The position numbers were made by a program, and so were the translations under genes. From positions 1 through 7,232 of the forward strand of contig SFNZ01000089.1 of the NCBI GenBank assembly GCA_004552615.1: a stretch of 7,232 nucleotides of DNA, given 5' to 3'. The stretch comes from Bacteroidales bacterium. Its GTDB lineage: Bacteria > Bacteroidota > Bacteroidia > Bacteroidales > UBA932. Each line of letters begins with the position of its first letter. Position 1 is the stretch's first letter. Below the pieces are notes generated by a model. The model ran no database searches and was not told where the DNA came from. It saw nothing but the letters and a program-made list of their open reading frames with translations. Below, piece by piece: positions 1 to 6,305 of this stretch.

Positions 1-113
1 ACGGGCATGAGGCACGTCGTGAGAAACGCCGGGCCGTATGAGGATGCCCACCTCTTCAGGTCGAAGAGGAAAAATCTGCCGAAACGGCTGAATGAAAATG
101 TATTGTTGTTCAT
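1..113 (-). CDS. Probable ABC transporter membrane protein, N-terminus only (partial)
   Basis: The reverse strand opens with ATG at 113-111 and reads without a stop to the window edge, giving 37 complete codons. The peptide begins MNNNTFSFSRFGRFF and continues through a basic and aromatic stretch (DLKRWASSYG) to a hydrophobic segment. This resembles the cytoplasmic lead-in of Bacteroidetes ABC permeases, which often start NNTFxFxRFG before the first membrane helix; that likeness is from memory of the family. The start lies 8 nt after the stop of the ATP-binding protein on the same strand, so the two are almost certainly co-transcribed, and the product is probably the membrane partner of that ATPase. 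No membrane segment is complete in the window, so the permease call is inference from context and the short N-terminal motif. The 3' end is outside the window. Confidence 0.6.
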   Translation of the reverse strand, partial: MNNNTFSFSRFGRFFLFDLKRWASSYGPAFLTTCLMP

Positions 114-121
114 GGCAAAAG

Positions 122-955
122 CTATCTTGATTCGTTGAACAATTCTTTCACAATGTCCTTGTGGCGGTGAACGGCATTGAACAGAGCCTCGATGTTCACC
201 TTGCTCTCGACACCTTCAGTATTAGGATAGACCTGTATGAATCCACCCGGCAGCTGCTCGCTGTACAACGAGCCCGGATGCAGAGTCGTACCGTAGTCGA
301 AGAACAGTTTGGAGGATATTTCCTCAACGCTGGCATTCAGCAGCACGTCCTGACGGTCCAGAATGATAATCGGGTCGATAATGTTCTCGAGGTCGCGCAC
401 CTGATGTGTGGAAATGACGATGGTGCTGTCTTCCGGGGTGTATTTCATGAGAGCGCTGCGGAACTGCGCCTTCGACGGGATGTCAAGCCCGTTTGTCGGC
501 TCGTCGAGATACAGATACTTAGTGCCGAGAGACAGCGCGAATGATATATAGGTCTTCTTGAGCTGTCCTGTGGACATCGCATTCATCTTCATTGACGGGT
601 CGGTCTCGAAAAGGGACATTATCTCCATGAACTTGTCCATCTCGAACTCCGGCCAGAAAGCACCGGCGCCCTGCGCGAAAGCGGAAGCCTTCATGGAAAC
701 CTTGCGGAAATCGTCAGCGAGATAGTATTGTGAAGCCAGCACTTCAGGTTCACGGGCGAAAGGATCGTGCCCGTCCACGGAAATGCTGCCGGACATAGCC
801 TTCTTCAGGCCGCACAGCAGAGTCAGGAGAGTCGTCTTTCCGACTCCGTTCTCTCCCAGAAGCCCGTATATCCTGCCGGGCTCGAGAGTCATTGTAATAT
901 TCTTCAGTACAGGCACCGAGCCGTAGCTGAAAGCCAGATTTTCTATTTGAATCAT
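122..955 (-). CDS. ABC transporter ATP-binding protein
   Basis: A 277-residue nucleotide-binding subunit that would hydrolyse ATP on the cytoplasmic face to power a transporter of unknown substrate. Visible motifs are Walker A GENGVGKT (residues 34-41), an ABC signature in the variant form MSTGQ (127-131) instead of LSGGQ, Walker B YLYLDEP (147-153) with E152 as catalytic base, the D-loop NGLD (155-158) and the H-loop histidine H184 in STHQ. A clear Q-loop glutamine is not obvious; the region reads YYLADD (77-82), similar to the YLPE form seen in YtrB-like proteins. About 70 residues follow the H-loop as a C-terminal extension. The reading frame could start at 991, but that start would place the promoter -7 element (988-981) inside the coding sequence. 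The ATG at 955 gives MIQIENLAFSYG, the usual beginning of this fold, so 955 is preferred. The likely permease partner follows 8 nt downstream. Confidence 0.93.
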   Translation of the reverse strand: MIQIENLAFSYGSVPVLKNITMTLEPGRIYGLLGENGVGKTTLLTLLCGLKKAMSGSISVDGHDPFAREPEVLASQYYLADDFRKVSMKASAFAQGAGAFWPEFEMDKFMEIMSLFETDPSMKMNAMSTGQLKKTYISFALSLGTKYLYLDEPTNGLDIPSKAQFRSALMKYTPEDSTIVISTHQVRDLENIIDPIIILDRQDVLLNASVEEISSKLFFDYGTTLHPGSLYSEQLPGGFIQVYPNTEGVESKVNIEALFNAVHRHKDIVKELFNESR

Positions 956-980
956 AGTGTATGAGTTTATTAATACACTG

Positions 981-1011
981 CAAAGGTACAACTAATTTTC
1001 GAATCTGCAAG
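981..1011 (-). promoter_or_regulatory. Bacteroidetes-type promoter for the ABC transporter genes
   Basis: Reading the minus strand, TACCTTTG (988-981) is a perfect match to the Bacteroidetes -7 consensus TAnnTTTG. A -33-like CTTG (1011-1008, one mismatch to TTTG) lies 19 nt upstream, within the known spacing range. Transcription would begin near 974-977, leaving a leader of about 20 nt before the ATG at 955. The leader is A/T-rich without a Shine-Dalgarno sequence, which is usual for this phylum. Confidence 0.72.
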
Positions 1012-1055
1012 TGTTTTGGTGAAAATTTATACATTATTTGTCATTCATGCAGATT
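1002..1055. repeat. 8-bp inverted repeat AATCTGCA / TGCAGATT in the divergent promoter region
   Basis: AATCTGCA at 1002-1009 and its exact reverse complement TGCAGATT at 1048-1055 are separated by 38 bp in the non-coding region between the divergent operons. The left half overlaps the -33 element of the ABC promoter. The centres are 46 bp apart, a little over four helical turns. This could be a pair of operator half-sites or chance; no regulator gene is in the window to link it to. Confidence 0.35.
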
Positions 1056-1122
1056 TCCGGGAAAACACCATTATTATCGACTTTTTGGACAACAATCTCG
1101 CACAGACTTTGTAAATAATTAT

Positions 1123-1130
1123 TATATTTG
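1123..1130 (+). promoter_or_regulatory. Promoter -7 element of the V-type ATPase operon
   Basis: TATATTTG matches the Bacteroidetes -7 consensus TAnnTTTG exactly and lies in an A/T-rich stretch 45 nt before the atpE start codon. Transcription would start near 1135-1138, giving a leader of roughly 40 nt. No TTTG sits at the expected 19-21 nt upstream. The nearest copies (1108-1111 and 1084-1087) are too close and too far, so the -33 part is weak or absent. No other convincing promoter was seen further down the operon. Confidence 0.6.
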
Positions 1131-1175
1131 TAAAATAAGCACTAAACGGAAACAGATTAACATCAAAATACTGAT

Positions 1176-1784
1176 ATGGACAACAAATTGCAAGAACTGA
1201 CCGACAGGCTCTACAACCAGGGACTGTCCAAGGGAAAGGAAGAGGGCGAGGCACTTCTCGCCAAAGCCAGGAGCGAAGCCGCCGCAATTGTGGAAGAAGC
1301 CCGCAAGGAAGCAGCGGCAATAATCGCAAAAGCGGAGAAAGATGCCAGGGATTATACTGCCAAAGTGACAGGTGACCTGAAAATGGCAGCGTCACAGAGC
1401 ATCCAGGCTACCAAAAAGGACATCGAGAATCTTCTCGTCGCCAAGATGAGCGGAACTGCAGTAGAAAAGGCATTGACCGAGGAGGAATTCGTGAAAGGCA
1501 TCATAGAGGCCGTTGCAGGCAAATTCAACGCAGCTGAGCCGCAGGATCTGGAGCTCGTCCTTCCGGAGTCCCTGAAGAAAGGGCTTGAGCCGTTCGTGAA
1601 GTCAGAACTCTCCAAGACCCTCGGCGCAGGCGTCACCGCCTCATTCTCGAAGAAGGTTTCAGGAGGATTCACCATCGGTCCGAAGGACGGAAGCTACTTC
1701 ATCAGCTTCACTGACGAGACATTCAAGGAGCTTGTCTCCGAGTACCTGAGGCCGGCCACGAAGAAGCTCCTTTTCGGAGAATAA
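1176..1784 (+). CDS. atpE: V-type ATPase subunit E (peripheral stalk)
   Basis: A 202-residue peripheral-stalk subunit that would hold the ATPase head static against the rotating shaft. The N-terminal third is a charged, alanine-rich helix. Residues 29-61 form three consecutive 11-residue repeats (AKARSEAAAIV, EEARKEAAAII, AKAEKDARDYT), the hendecad spacing of the right-handed coiled coil in E/G stalks. The C-terminal half is a globular domain with the SGGFTIGPKDGS segment (residues 163-174), like the VSGGF-type motif of family members. Length agrees with bacterial and archaeal E subunits (about 190-210). The ATG at 1176 is the first in frame and lies after the promoter. It heads the operon, and the DUF2764 gene follows 15 nt after its stop. 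The partner subunit G/H, which normally pairs with this helix, is not encoded in the window. Confidence 0.9.
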   Translation: MDNKLQELTDRLYNQGLSKGKEEGEALLAKARSEAAAIVEEARKEAAAIIAKAEKDARDYTAKVTGDLKMAASQSIQATKKDIENLLVAKMSGTAVEKALTEEEFVKGIIEAVAGKFNAAEPQDLELVLPESLKKGLEPFVKSELSKTLGAGVTASFSKKVSGGFTIGPKDGSYFISFTDETFKELVSEYLRPATKKLLFGE

Positions 1785-1799
1785 TCCATACACATCCCG

Positions 1800-2411
1800 A
1801 TGAACAATTACGAATATATAATAGCAAGTCTTCCTGACATCACCCAGGACTGGAAAGAGTCCGAGGACATGCCGGCCGACTCCATTGTCTCCTGGATCAA
1901 GGAGAACTGCTCCGCAAGGGACAGGGAGCTGATAGGGTTCCTCGAGAAAGGCTTCAGCCCCGAGAGTCTCGACATGGAATTCTACCGGGAGGCGCTTTCG
2001 CACAGGAACGCTTTCCTCAGGGAATATTTCCGTTTCGACCTGAATGTCCGCAATGCCAAGGTCAGCTATCTGAACAAGGCTCTCGGACGTCCTGCGGAAA
2101 CTGACATATTCCTCAGGGACGGGGAAGAATTCGAAGAGGAGGCAAAGACCGATGCCGTTCTCGCCACGGATGACATACTTGCGAGGGAACGCGGAATCGA
2201 TGACCTCATGTGGGAGAAAATAGACAATCTGACCACATTCGACTATTTCGACATCGAAGCCATCCTCGGGTTCATCGCCAAGCTGCAGATAGTGATGCGC
2301 TGGCGCAGGCTTGACCCGCAGACCGGAAGGGAAATGTTCTCAAGGCTCGTGAATGAAGTCAGAGGCTCATATACAGGAGTCAGGGAAGCGGCGGACGCAG
2401 CTGTGAAATAG
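1800..2411 (+). CDS. DUF2764 family protein of the V-type ATPase operon
   Basis: A 203-residue soluble protein of unknown biochemical function. I recognise it as DUF2764, a family found in V-type ATPase operons of Bacteroidetes, spirochaetes and chlamydiae between subunits E and A. It appears largely helical and has no signal peptide or membrane segment. Notable parts are an N-terminal YEYIIASLPDI strand and loop (residues 4-14), a long basic/aromatic helix with LREYFRFDLNVRNAK (73-87), a highly acidic linker with EEFEEEAK (109-116), and a C-terminal conserved-looking block from LMWEKIDNL (136-144) to KLQIVMRWRRLD (161-172). The start at 1800 is 15 nt after atpE; atpA follows after 40 nt. It occupies the place held by subunits C and F in archaeal-type operons (E-C-F-A-B-D), so a structural role in the stalk is plausible but is inference. 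The family call is from recalled pattern and context rather than a search. Confidence 0.85.
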   Translation: MNNYEYIIASLPDITQDWKESEDMPADSIVSWIKENCSARDRELIGFLEKGFSPESLDMEFYREALSHRNAFLREYFRFDLNVRNAKVSYLNKALGRPAETDIFLRDGEEFEEEAKTDAVLATDDILARERGIDDLMWEKIDNLTTFDYFDIEAILGFIAKLQIVMRWRRLDPQTGREMFSRLVNEVRGSYTGVREAADAAVK

Positions 2412-2451
2412 CGCCCGCGTATTAATTGGAATACAAGAAAACAAAATAAAA

Positions 2452-4206
2452 ATGAAAACAACAGGAAAAGTAACGGGCATCGTTTCAAACCTCGTCACCG
2501 TCGAAGTGAACGGACCGGTGGCGGAGAACGAGCTTTGCTACATCACCATAGGAGACACCAAGCTTCTTGCCGAGGTCATCAAGGTGAAAGGCAAAAATGC
2601 TTCAGTACAGGTCTTTGAAAGCACCCGAGGACTTAAAAACGGGGATTCTGTGGAGTTCGAGGGCAGAATGCTCGAAGTGACTCTCGGACCTGGCCTGATG
2701 TCCAGCGTCTATGACGGACTGCAGAACAACCTCGCCACGATGGAAAGCGTGTTCCTCAAGAGGGGCGAATACACCTCCCCGCTGGACCACGATAAACTCT
2801 GGGACTTCACCCCGATTGCAAAACCGGGCGACAAGGTCACCGCTGCCGACTGGCTCGGTGAGGTGAAGGAAGGATGGCTGCCTCACAAGATCATGGTTCC
2901 GTTCTCGTTCAAGGGAGACTATACCGTGAAATCGGTAGCTGCCGCAGGACAGTACAATATTGACCATGCCATCGCGGTCCTCACATCCGCTGACGGAGAG
3001 GAGGTACCTGTGACAATGGTACAGAAATGGCCTGTAAAGGTGGCTGTAAAGGCTTACAGGGAGAAACCGAGGCCGAACAGGATAATGGAGACCGGAGTCA
3101 GGGTGATTGACACTCTTGACCCTATCGCTGAAGGCGGAACCGGATTCATCCCGGGACCTTTCGGATGCGGCAAGACCGTGCTCCAGCATGCCATCGCAAA
3201 GCAGGGTGACGCCGACGTCATCGTGATGGCAGCCTGCGGAGAGCGTGCCAACGAGGTCGTGGAAATCTTCACCGAATTCCCTGAGCTCATCGACCCTCAT
3301 ACAGGACGTCACCTCATGGAGAGGACCACAATCATCTGCAACACATCCAACATGCCTGTGGCAGCACGTGAGGCCTCCGTATATACGGCAATGACCATCT
3401 GCGAATACTACAGGGCCATGGGCCTCAAATGTCTCCTCCTCGCCGACTCCACATCCCGCTGGGCACAGGCCCTCAGGGAAATGTCCAACCGTATGGAGGA
3501 ACTTCCTGGAGCAGACGCGTTCCCTGTGGACCTCTCTGCCATCATCTCCAACTTCTATGCAAGGGCCGGAATGGTCGTGCTGAACAACGGACAGACCGGA
3601 GCAGTGACCTTCATCGGTACCGTGTCACCTTCCGGAGGTAACCTCAAGGAGCCTGTGACAGAGTCCACCAAGAAGGCAGCAAGATGCTTCTACGCCCTCG
3701 AGCAGAACCGCGCTGACCAGAAGAGATACCCTGCAGTAAACCCTATCGACTCCTATTCCAAATATCTCGAGTATCCGGAAATCCGCGAATACCTCGACGA
3801 GAAAGTGGAGAAAGGATGGGTGGACAAGGTCAATCTCGCCAAGAACATCATCCGCCAGGGACGCGACGCATCCGAGCAGATCAACATCCTCGGAGACGAC
3901 GGAGTTCCTATCAGCTACCACGAGACATTCTGGAAATCCGAGCTGCTCGACTTCGTGTTCCTGCAGCAGGACGCTTTTGACGCGGTGGACAGCCTCTGCC
4001 CTATCGAGCGCCAGAGATATATGCTGAACCTCATTCTCGACATCTGCGGACGCAGCTTTGACTTCAAGGACTTCGAAGAATGCCGCAATTTCTTCAAGGA
4101 ACTCATCAATGACCTCCGCCAGATGAACTACACGGAATTCCAAAGCGAGGAATTCGGGAAATATCAGGCACAACTTTCTAAACTTCTGGAAGAAAATGGC
4201 AAATAA
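2452..4206 (+). CDS. atpA: V-type ATPase catalytic subunit A
   Basis: A 584-residue catalytic subunit; three copies alternate with three B subunits and hydrolyse (or synthesise) ATP at their interfaces. It begins with a beta-barrel domain (about residues 1-70). The A-specific non-homologous insert follows (about 110-190, including DFTPIAKPGDKV). The nucleotide-binding domain has Walker A GPFGCGKT (235-242) with K241, and the catalytic glutamate E264 in GERANE. Walker B is CLLLADS (327-333) with D332, followed by SRWAQALREMSNRMEELPG. The cysteine inside the P-loop is also typical of eukaryotic V-ATPase A subunits. All residues needed for catalysis are present and the length is normal (575-610). 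The ATG at 2452 follows a 40-nt A-rich spacer (acaagaaaacaaaataaaa) without a Shine-Dalgarno sequence. Its last 11 nt overlap atpB in another frame, suggesting translational coupling of A and B, which are needed in equal amounts. Confidence 0.97.
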   Translation: MKTTGKVTGIVSNLVTVEVNGPVAENELCYITIGDTKLLAEVIKVKGKNASVQVFESTRGLKNGDSVEFEGRMLEVTLGPGLMSSVYDGLQNNLATMESVFLKRGEYTSPLDHDKLWDFTPIAKPGDKVTAADWLGEVKEGWLPHKIMVPFSFKGDYTVKSVAAAGQYNIDHAIAVLTSADGEEVPVTMVQKWPVKVAVKAYREKPRPNRIMETGVRVIDTLDPIAEGGTGFIPGPFGCGKTVLQHAIAKQGDADVIVMAACGERANEVVEIFTEFPELIDPHTGRHLMERTTIICNTSNMPVAAREASVYTAMTICEYYRAMGLKCLLLADSTSRWAQALREMSNRMEELPGADAFPVDLSAIISNFYARAGMVVLNNGQTGAVTFIGTVSPSGGNLKEPVTESTKKAARCFYALEQNRADQKRYPAVNPIDSYSKYLEYPEIREYLDEKVEKGWVDKVNLAKNIIRQGRDASEQINILGDDGVPISYHETFWKSELLDFVFLQQDAFDAVDSLCPIERQRYMLNLILDICGRSFDFKDFEECRNFFKELINDLRQMNYTEFQSEEFGKYQAQLSKLLEENGK

Positions 4207-5512
4207 GGCATTCAAAAGAACATATACGCAGCTCGACGCCATCACCAAGGCGACCGTCGCCCTGAAAGCCACGGGAGTTGCCAATGACGAGCTCGCCACC
4301 GTAGGAGGACGTCTCGCCCAGGTGGTGAAGACGAAAGGCGATGCCGTCACACTTCAGGTATTCGCCGGAACGGAAGGCATCCCTACCGATGCAGAGGTAT
4401 CGTTCCTCGGAGCCCCTCCGACATTGAAAGTGAGCGAACAGCTCTCGGGAAGATTCTTCAACGCTTACGGAAAGCCTATCGACGGCGGCCCGGAGGTGGA
4501 AGGTGAAGAAAGGGAGATCGGAGGACCGTCCGTGAACCCTTACAAGAGAAGACAGCCTTCCGAGCTGATTCCTACCGGTATCGCAGGCATCGACCTGAAC
4601 AACACCATCGTATCAGGACAGAAGATTCCGTTCTTCGCAGACCCTGACCAGCCATACAACCAGGTGATGTCCGACGTGGCTCTCCGTGCCGACGTTGACA
4701 AGATCATCCTCGGCGGCATGGGTCTGTCCAACGACGACTACCTCTTCTTCAAGCACGCATTCGAGTCTGCAGGTGCTCTTGACAAGATCATCAGCTTCGT
4801 AAACACGACCGAGGAATCCCCTGTCGAGCGTCTCCTCATCCCGGACATGGCCCTGACTGCAGCGGAATATTTCGCAGTGGACAAGAACGAGAAAGTGCTC
4901 GTCCTCCTGACCGACATGACCCTCTATGCGGATGCCCTGAGTATCGTGTCGAACCGTATGGACCAGATTCCTTCCAAGGATTCCATGCCGGGTTCGCTCT
5001 ACTCCGACCTCGCCAAAATCTACGAGAAGGCCGTGCAGCTGCCTTCAGGCGGTTCCATCACCATCATTGCCGTGACCACCCTGAACGACGGAGACATCAC
5101 CCACGCCATCCCTGACAACACGGGATACATCACCGAGGGCCAGCTCTATCTCCGTGCCGACGCGGATTCAGGCAAGATCATCATCGACCCGTTCCGTTCC
5201 CTCTCACGACTCAAGCAGCTCGTGCAGGGCAAGAAGACGCGCGAGGACCACAGCCAGGTGATGAACGCAGGAGTCCGTCTCTATGCGGATGCACAGAATG
5301 CCAAGACCAAGCTGGAGAACGGTTTCGACCTCAGCGACTATGACCACAGATGTCTCGCATACGCCAAGGAATATGCGACGAGGCTTCTGTCCATCGATGT
5401 CAACATCACCATCGAGGAGATGCTCGACACTGCATGGGAGCTGTTCGCCAAACATTTCACCAAGGCGGAAACCGGTATCAAGCAGGCACTTATCGACAAG
5501 TACTGGAAATGA
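4196..5512 (+). CDS. atpB: V-type ATPase non-catalytic subunit B
   Basis: A 438-residue B subunit that alternates with A in the head. The N-terminal barrel leads to SGRFFNAYGKPIDGGP (residues 84-99) and the SELIPTGIAGID segment (122-133) typical of B. The position of the P-loop is degenerate (ADPDQPYN, 148-155) and lacks the lysine of Walker A, as expected for a subunit that does not hydrolyse ATP. The block GALDKIISFVN (193-203) and PDMALTAAEYFA (216-227) is characteristic, and SLSRL (335-339) supplies R338, the predicted arginine finger reaching into the A active site. Length is normal (430-460). The start lies within the last codons of atpA (overlap 4196-4206). After its stop the operon is interrupted by a 175-nt gap containing a large palindrome. 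Confidence 0.97.
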   Translation: MANKAFKRTYTQLDAITKATVALKATGVANDELATVGGRLAQVVKTKGDAVTLQVFAGTEGIPTDAEVSFLGAPPTLKVSEQLSGRFFNAYGKPIDGGPEVEGEEREIGGPSVNPYKRRQPSELIPTGIAGIDLNNTIVSGQKIPFFADPDQPYNQVMSDVALRADVDKIILGGMGLSNDDYLFFKHAFESAGALDKIISFVNTTEESPVERLLIPDMALTAAEYFAVDKNEKVLVLLTDMTLYADALSIVSNRMDQIPSKDSMPGSLYSDLAKIYEKAVQLPSGGSITIIAVTTLNDGDITHAIPDNTGYITEGQLYLRADADSGKIIIDPFRSLSRLKQLVQGKKTREDHSQVMNAGVRLYADAQNAKTKLENGFDLSDYDHRCLAYAKEYATRLLSIDVNITIEEMLDTAWELFAKHFTKAETGIKQALIDKYWK

Positions 5513-5518
5513 GTAATC

Positions 5519-5669
5519 TTCAAACAATAACCTACATCATCTTATGCATATCTTTCCGGTTCATATTTCCTCCCTCATCAGTCACGTAGCTACGGCTACG
5601 CTCCATCTTCGGGAGAAAATCTGCCCTCGGAAATCTAATGCAAATCTGAAGCAGGTTATTATTTTCAAA
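5519..5669. repeat. 135-bp imperfect palindrome flanked by TTCAAA direct repeats (foldback/MITE-like element)
   Basis: Arms of an imperfect palindrome run from 5526 to 5660 around a centre near 5592.5. Paired blocks are 5526-5533/5653-5660 (AATAACCT, 8 bp), 5545-5549/5638-5642 (TGCAT), 5553-5558/5628-5633 (TTTCCG), 5565-5568/5617-5620, 5570-5574/5611-5615 (CTCCC) and 5585-5590/5595-5600 (CGTAGC). The sums of paired coordinates differ by at most two, so the arms stay in register over the whole element. A roughly 10 x 10 internal loop separates the tip hairpin. TTCAAA at 5519-5524 and again at 5664-5669 could be a target duplication. It fills nearly all the 175 nt between atpB and atpD, has no open reading frame of note, and on RNA would be a long hairpin followed by attatttt, so it may also slow or partly stop transcription. 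Confidence 0.75.
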
Positions 5670-5687
5670 TTACTAAATATTTAATTT

Positions 5688-6305
5688 ATGGCTATTAAAT
5701 TCCAATACAATAAGACTTCCCTGAACAACCTCGGCAAGCAGCTGAAGATGCGTCAGAAGGCCCTCCCTACGCTTCAGAACAAGGAGTCGGCCCTGCGCCT
5801 CGAGGTACGCAAGGCCAAGGAGAAATCCGAGAAGCTTATTGAGGAACTGGATGCCGCAATGAAGAAGTACGACTACCTTGCCGCGCTTTGGAACGAGTTC
5901 GAGCCGGGACTGATATCCATAACGGATGTGGACTTGGTCACCGCGAAACTCGCCGGAGTGAAGACTCCGGAGCTGAAGGAGATCCATTATGAGATCCATC
6001 CTTTCAATGCTTTCGTCAAGCCGGCCTGGTATGCTGACGGAGTGGCGATTCTCAAGGAGCTGTCACGCCTCGGCATCGAGTCGGAAGTATATCAGGAAAA
6101 GAGCAGGATTCTCGATTACCAGAGGAAGAAGACCACCCAGAAGGTGAACCTCTACGAGAAGGTGCAGATTCCCGGTTATCAGGAGGCTATCCGGAAAATC
6201 AAACGATATATGGAGGATGAGGACAACCTGAGCAAAGCCTCGTCCAAGATTGTGAAGAGCCGTCACGAGGAAGAAGAAGCTATGGAGGAGCTGCAGAATG
6301 ATTAG
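5688..6305 (+). CDS. atpD: V-type ATPase subunit D (central rotor shaft)
   Basis: A 205-residue subunit forming the coiled-coil shaft that turns inside the A3B3 head, functionally like gamma of F-type ATPases. The N-terminal helix (residues 8-65) begins YNKTSLNNLGKQLKMRQKAL, matching the PTKxxLxxLxxxLxxA pattern of family D in a divergent form. The C-terminal helix holds QKVNLYEKVQIPGYQEAI (151-168), the RVNALEKVLIP-type signature, followed by a very acidic tail (EEEEAMEELQND). The middle (70-130) is the variable globular part. Length is in the family range (200-220). The ATG at 5688 follows an A/T-rich stretch (aaatatttaattt) and has no Shine-Dalgarno sequence or convincing promoter of its own, so it should depend on read-through from atpB across the palindrome. 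It overlaps atpI by 8 nt. Subunit F, the usual rotor partner of D, is not seen. Confidence 0.95.
   Translation: MAIKFQYNKTSLNNLGKQLKMRQKALPTLQNKESALRLEVRKAKEKSEKLIEELDAAMKKYDYLAALWNEFEPGLISITDVDLVTAKLAGVKTPELKEIHYEIHPFNAFVKPAWYADGVAILKELSRLGIESEVYQEKSRILDYQRKKTTQKVNLYEKVQIPGYQEAIRKIKRYMEDEDNLSKASSKIVKSRHEEEEAMEELQND

Noticed and set aside
161..544. Plus-strand open frame opposite the ABC ATPase
   Set aside because: It is antisense to a gene with all ABC motifs intact and its translation shows no recognisable domain or start context.
961..1200. Open frame of 79 codons across the divergent intergenic region
   Set aside because: It crosses both promoters and runs into atpE in another frame; its composition is that of non-coding A/T-rich DNA.
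1260..1358. DNA-level tandem repeat in atpE
   Set aside because: The 11-residue periodicity is in the protein; the 33-nt units differ widely in base sequence, so it is not a recent DNA repeat.
2602..3312. Long open frame on the minus strand opposite atpA (236 codons), and similar ones at 3625-4350 and 1659-2003
   Set aside because: They lie antisense to clearly real ATPase genes, resemble no family I know, and arise from the codon bias of the plus-strand genes.
5549..5556. TATCTTTC, a 7 of 8 match to the -7 promoter consensus before atpD
   Set aside because: It lacks the final G, has no TTTG at the right distance upstream, and lies in the palindrome arm; not enough to call a promoter.
5526..5675. 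Palindrome as a simple intrinsic terminator or riboswitch
   Set aside because: The stem is long with several mismatched and bulged parts and only a broken T-run (attatttt), and genes of the same operon continue downstream. No known riboswitch core is recognisable.
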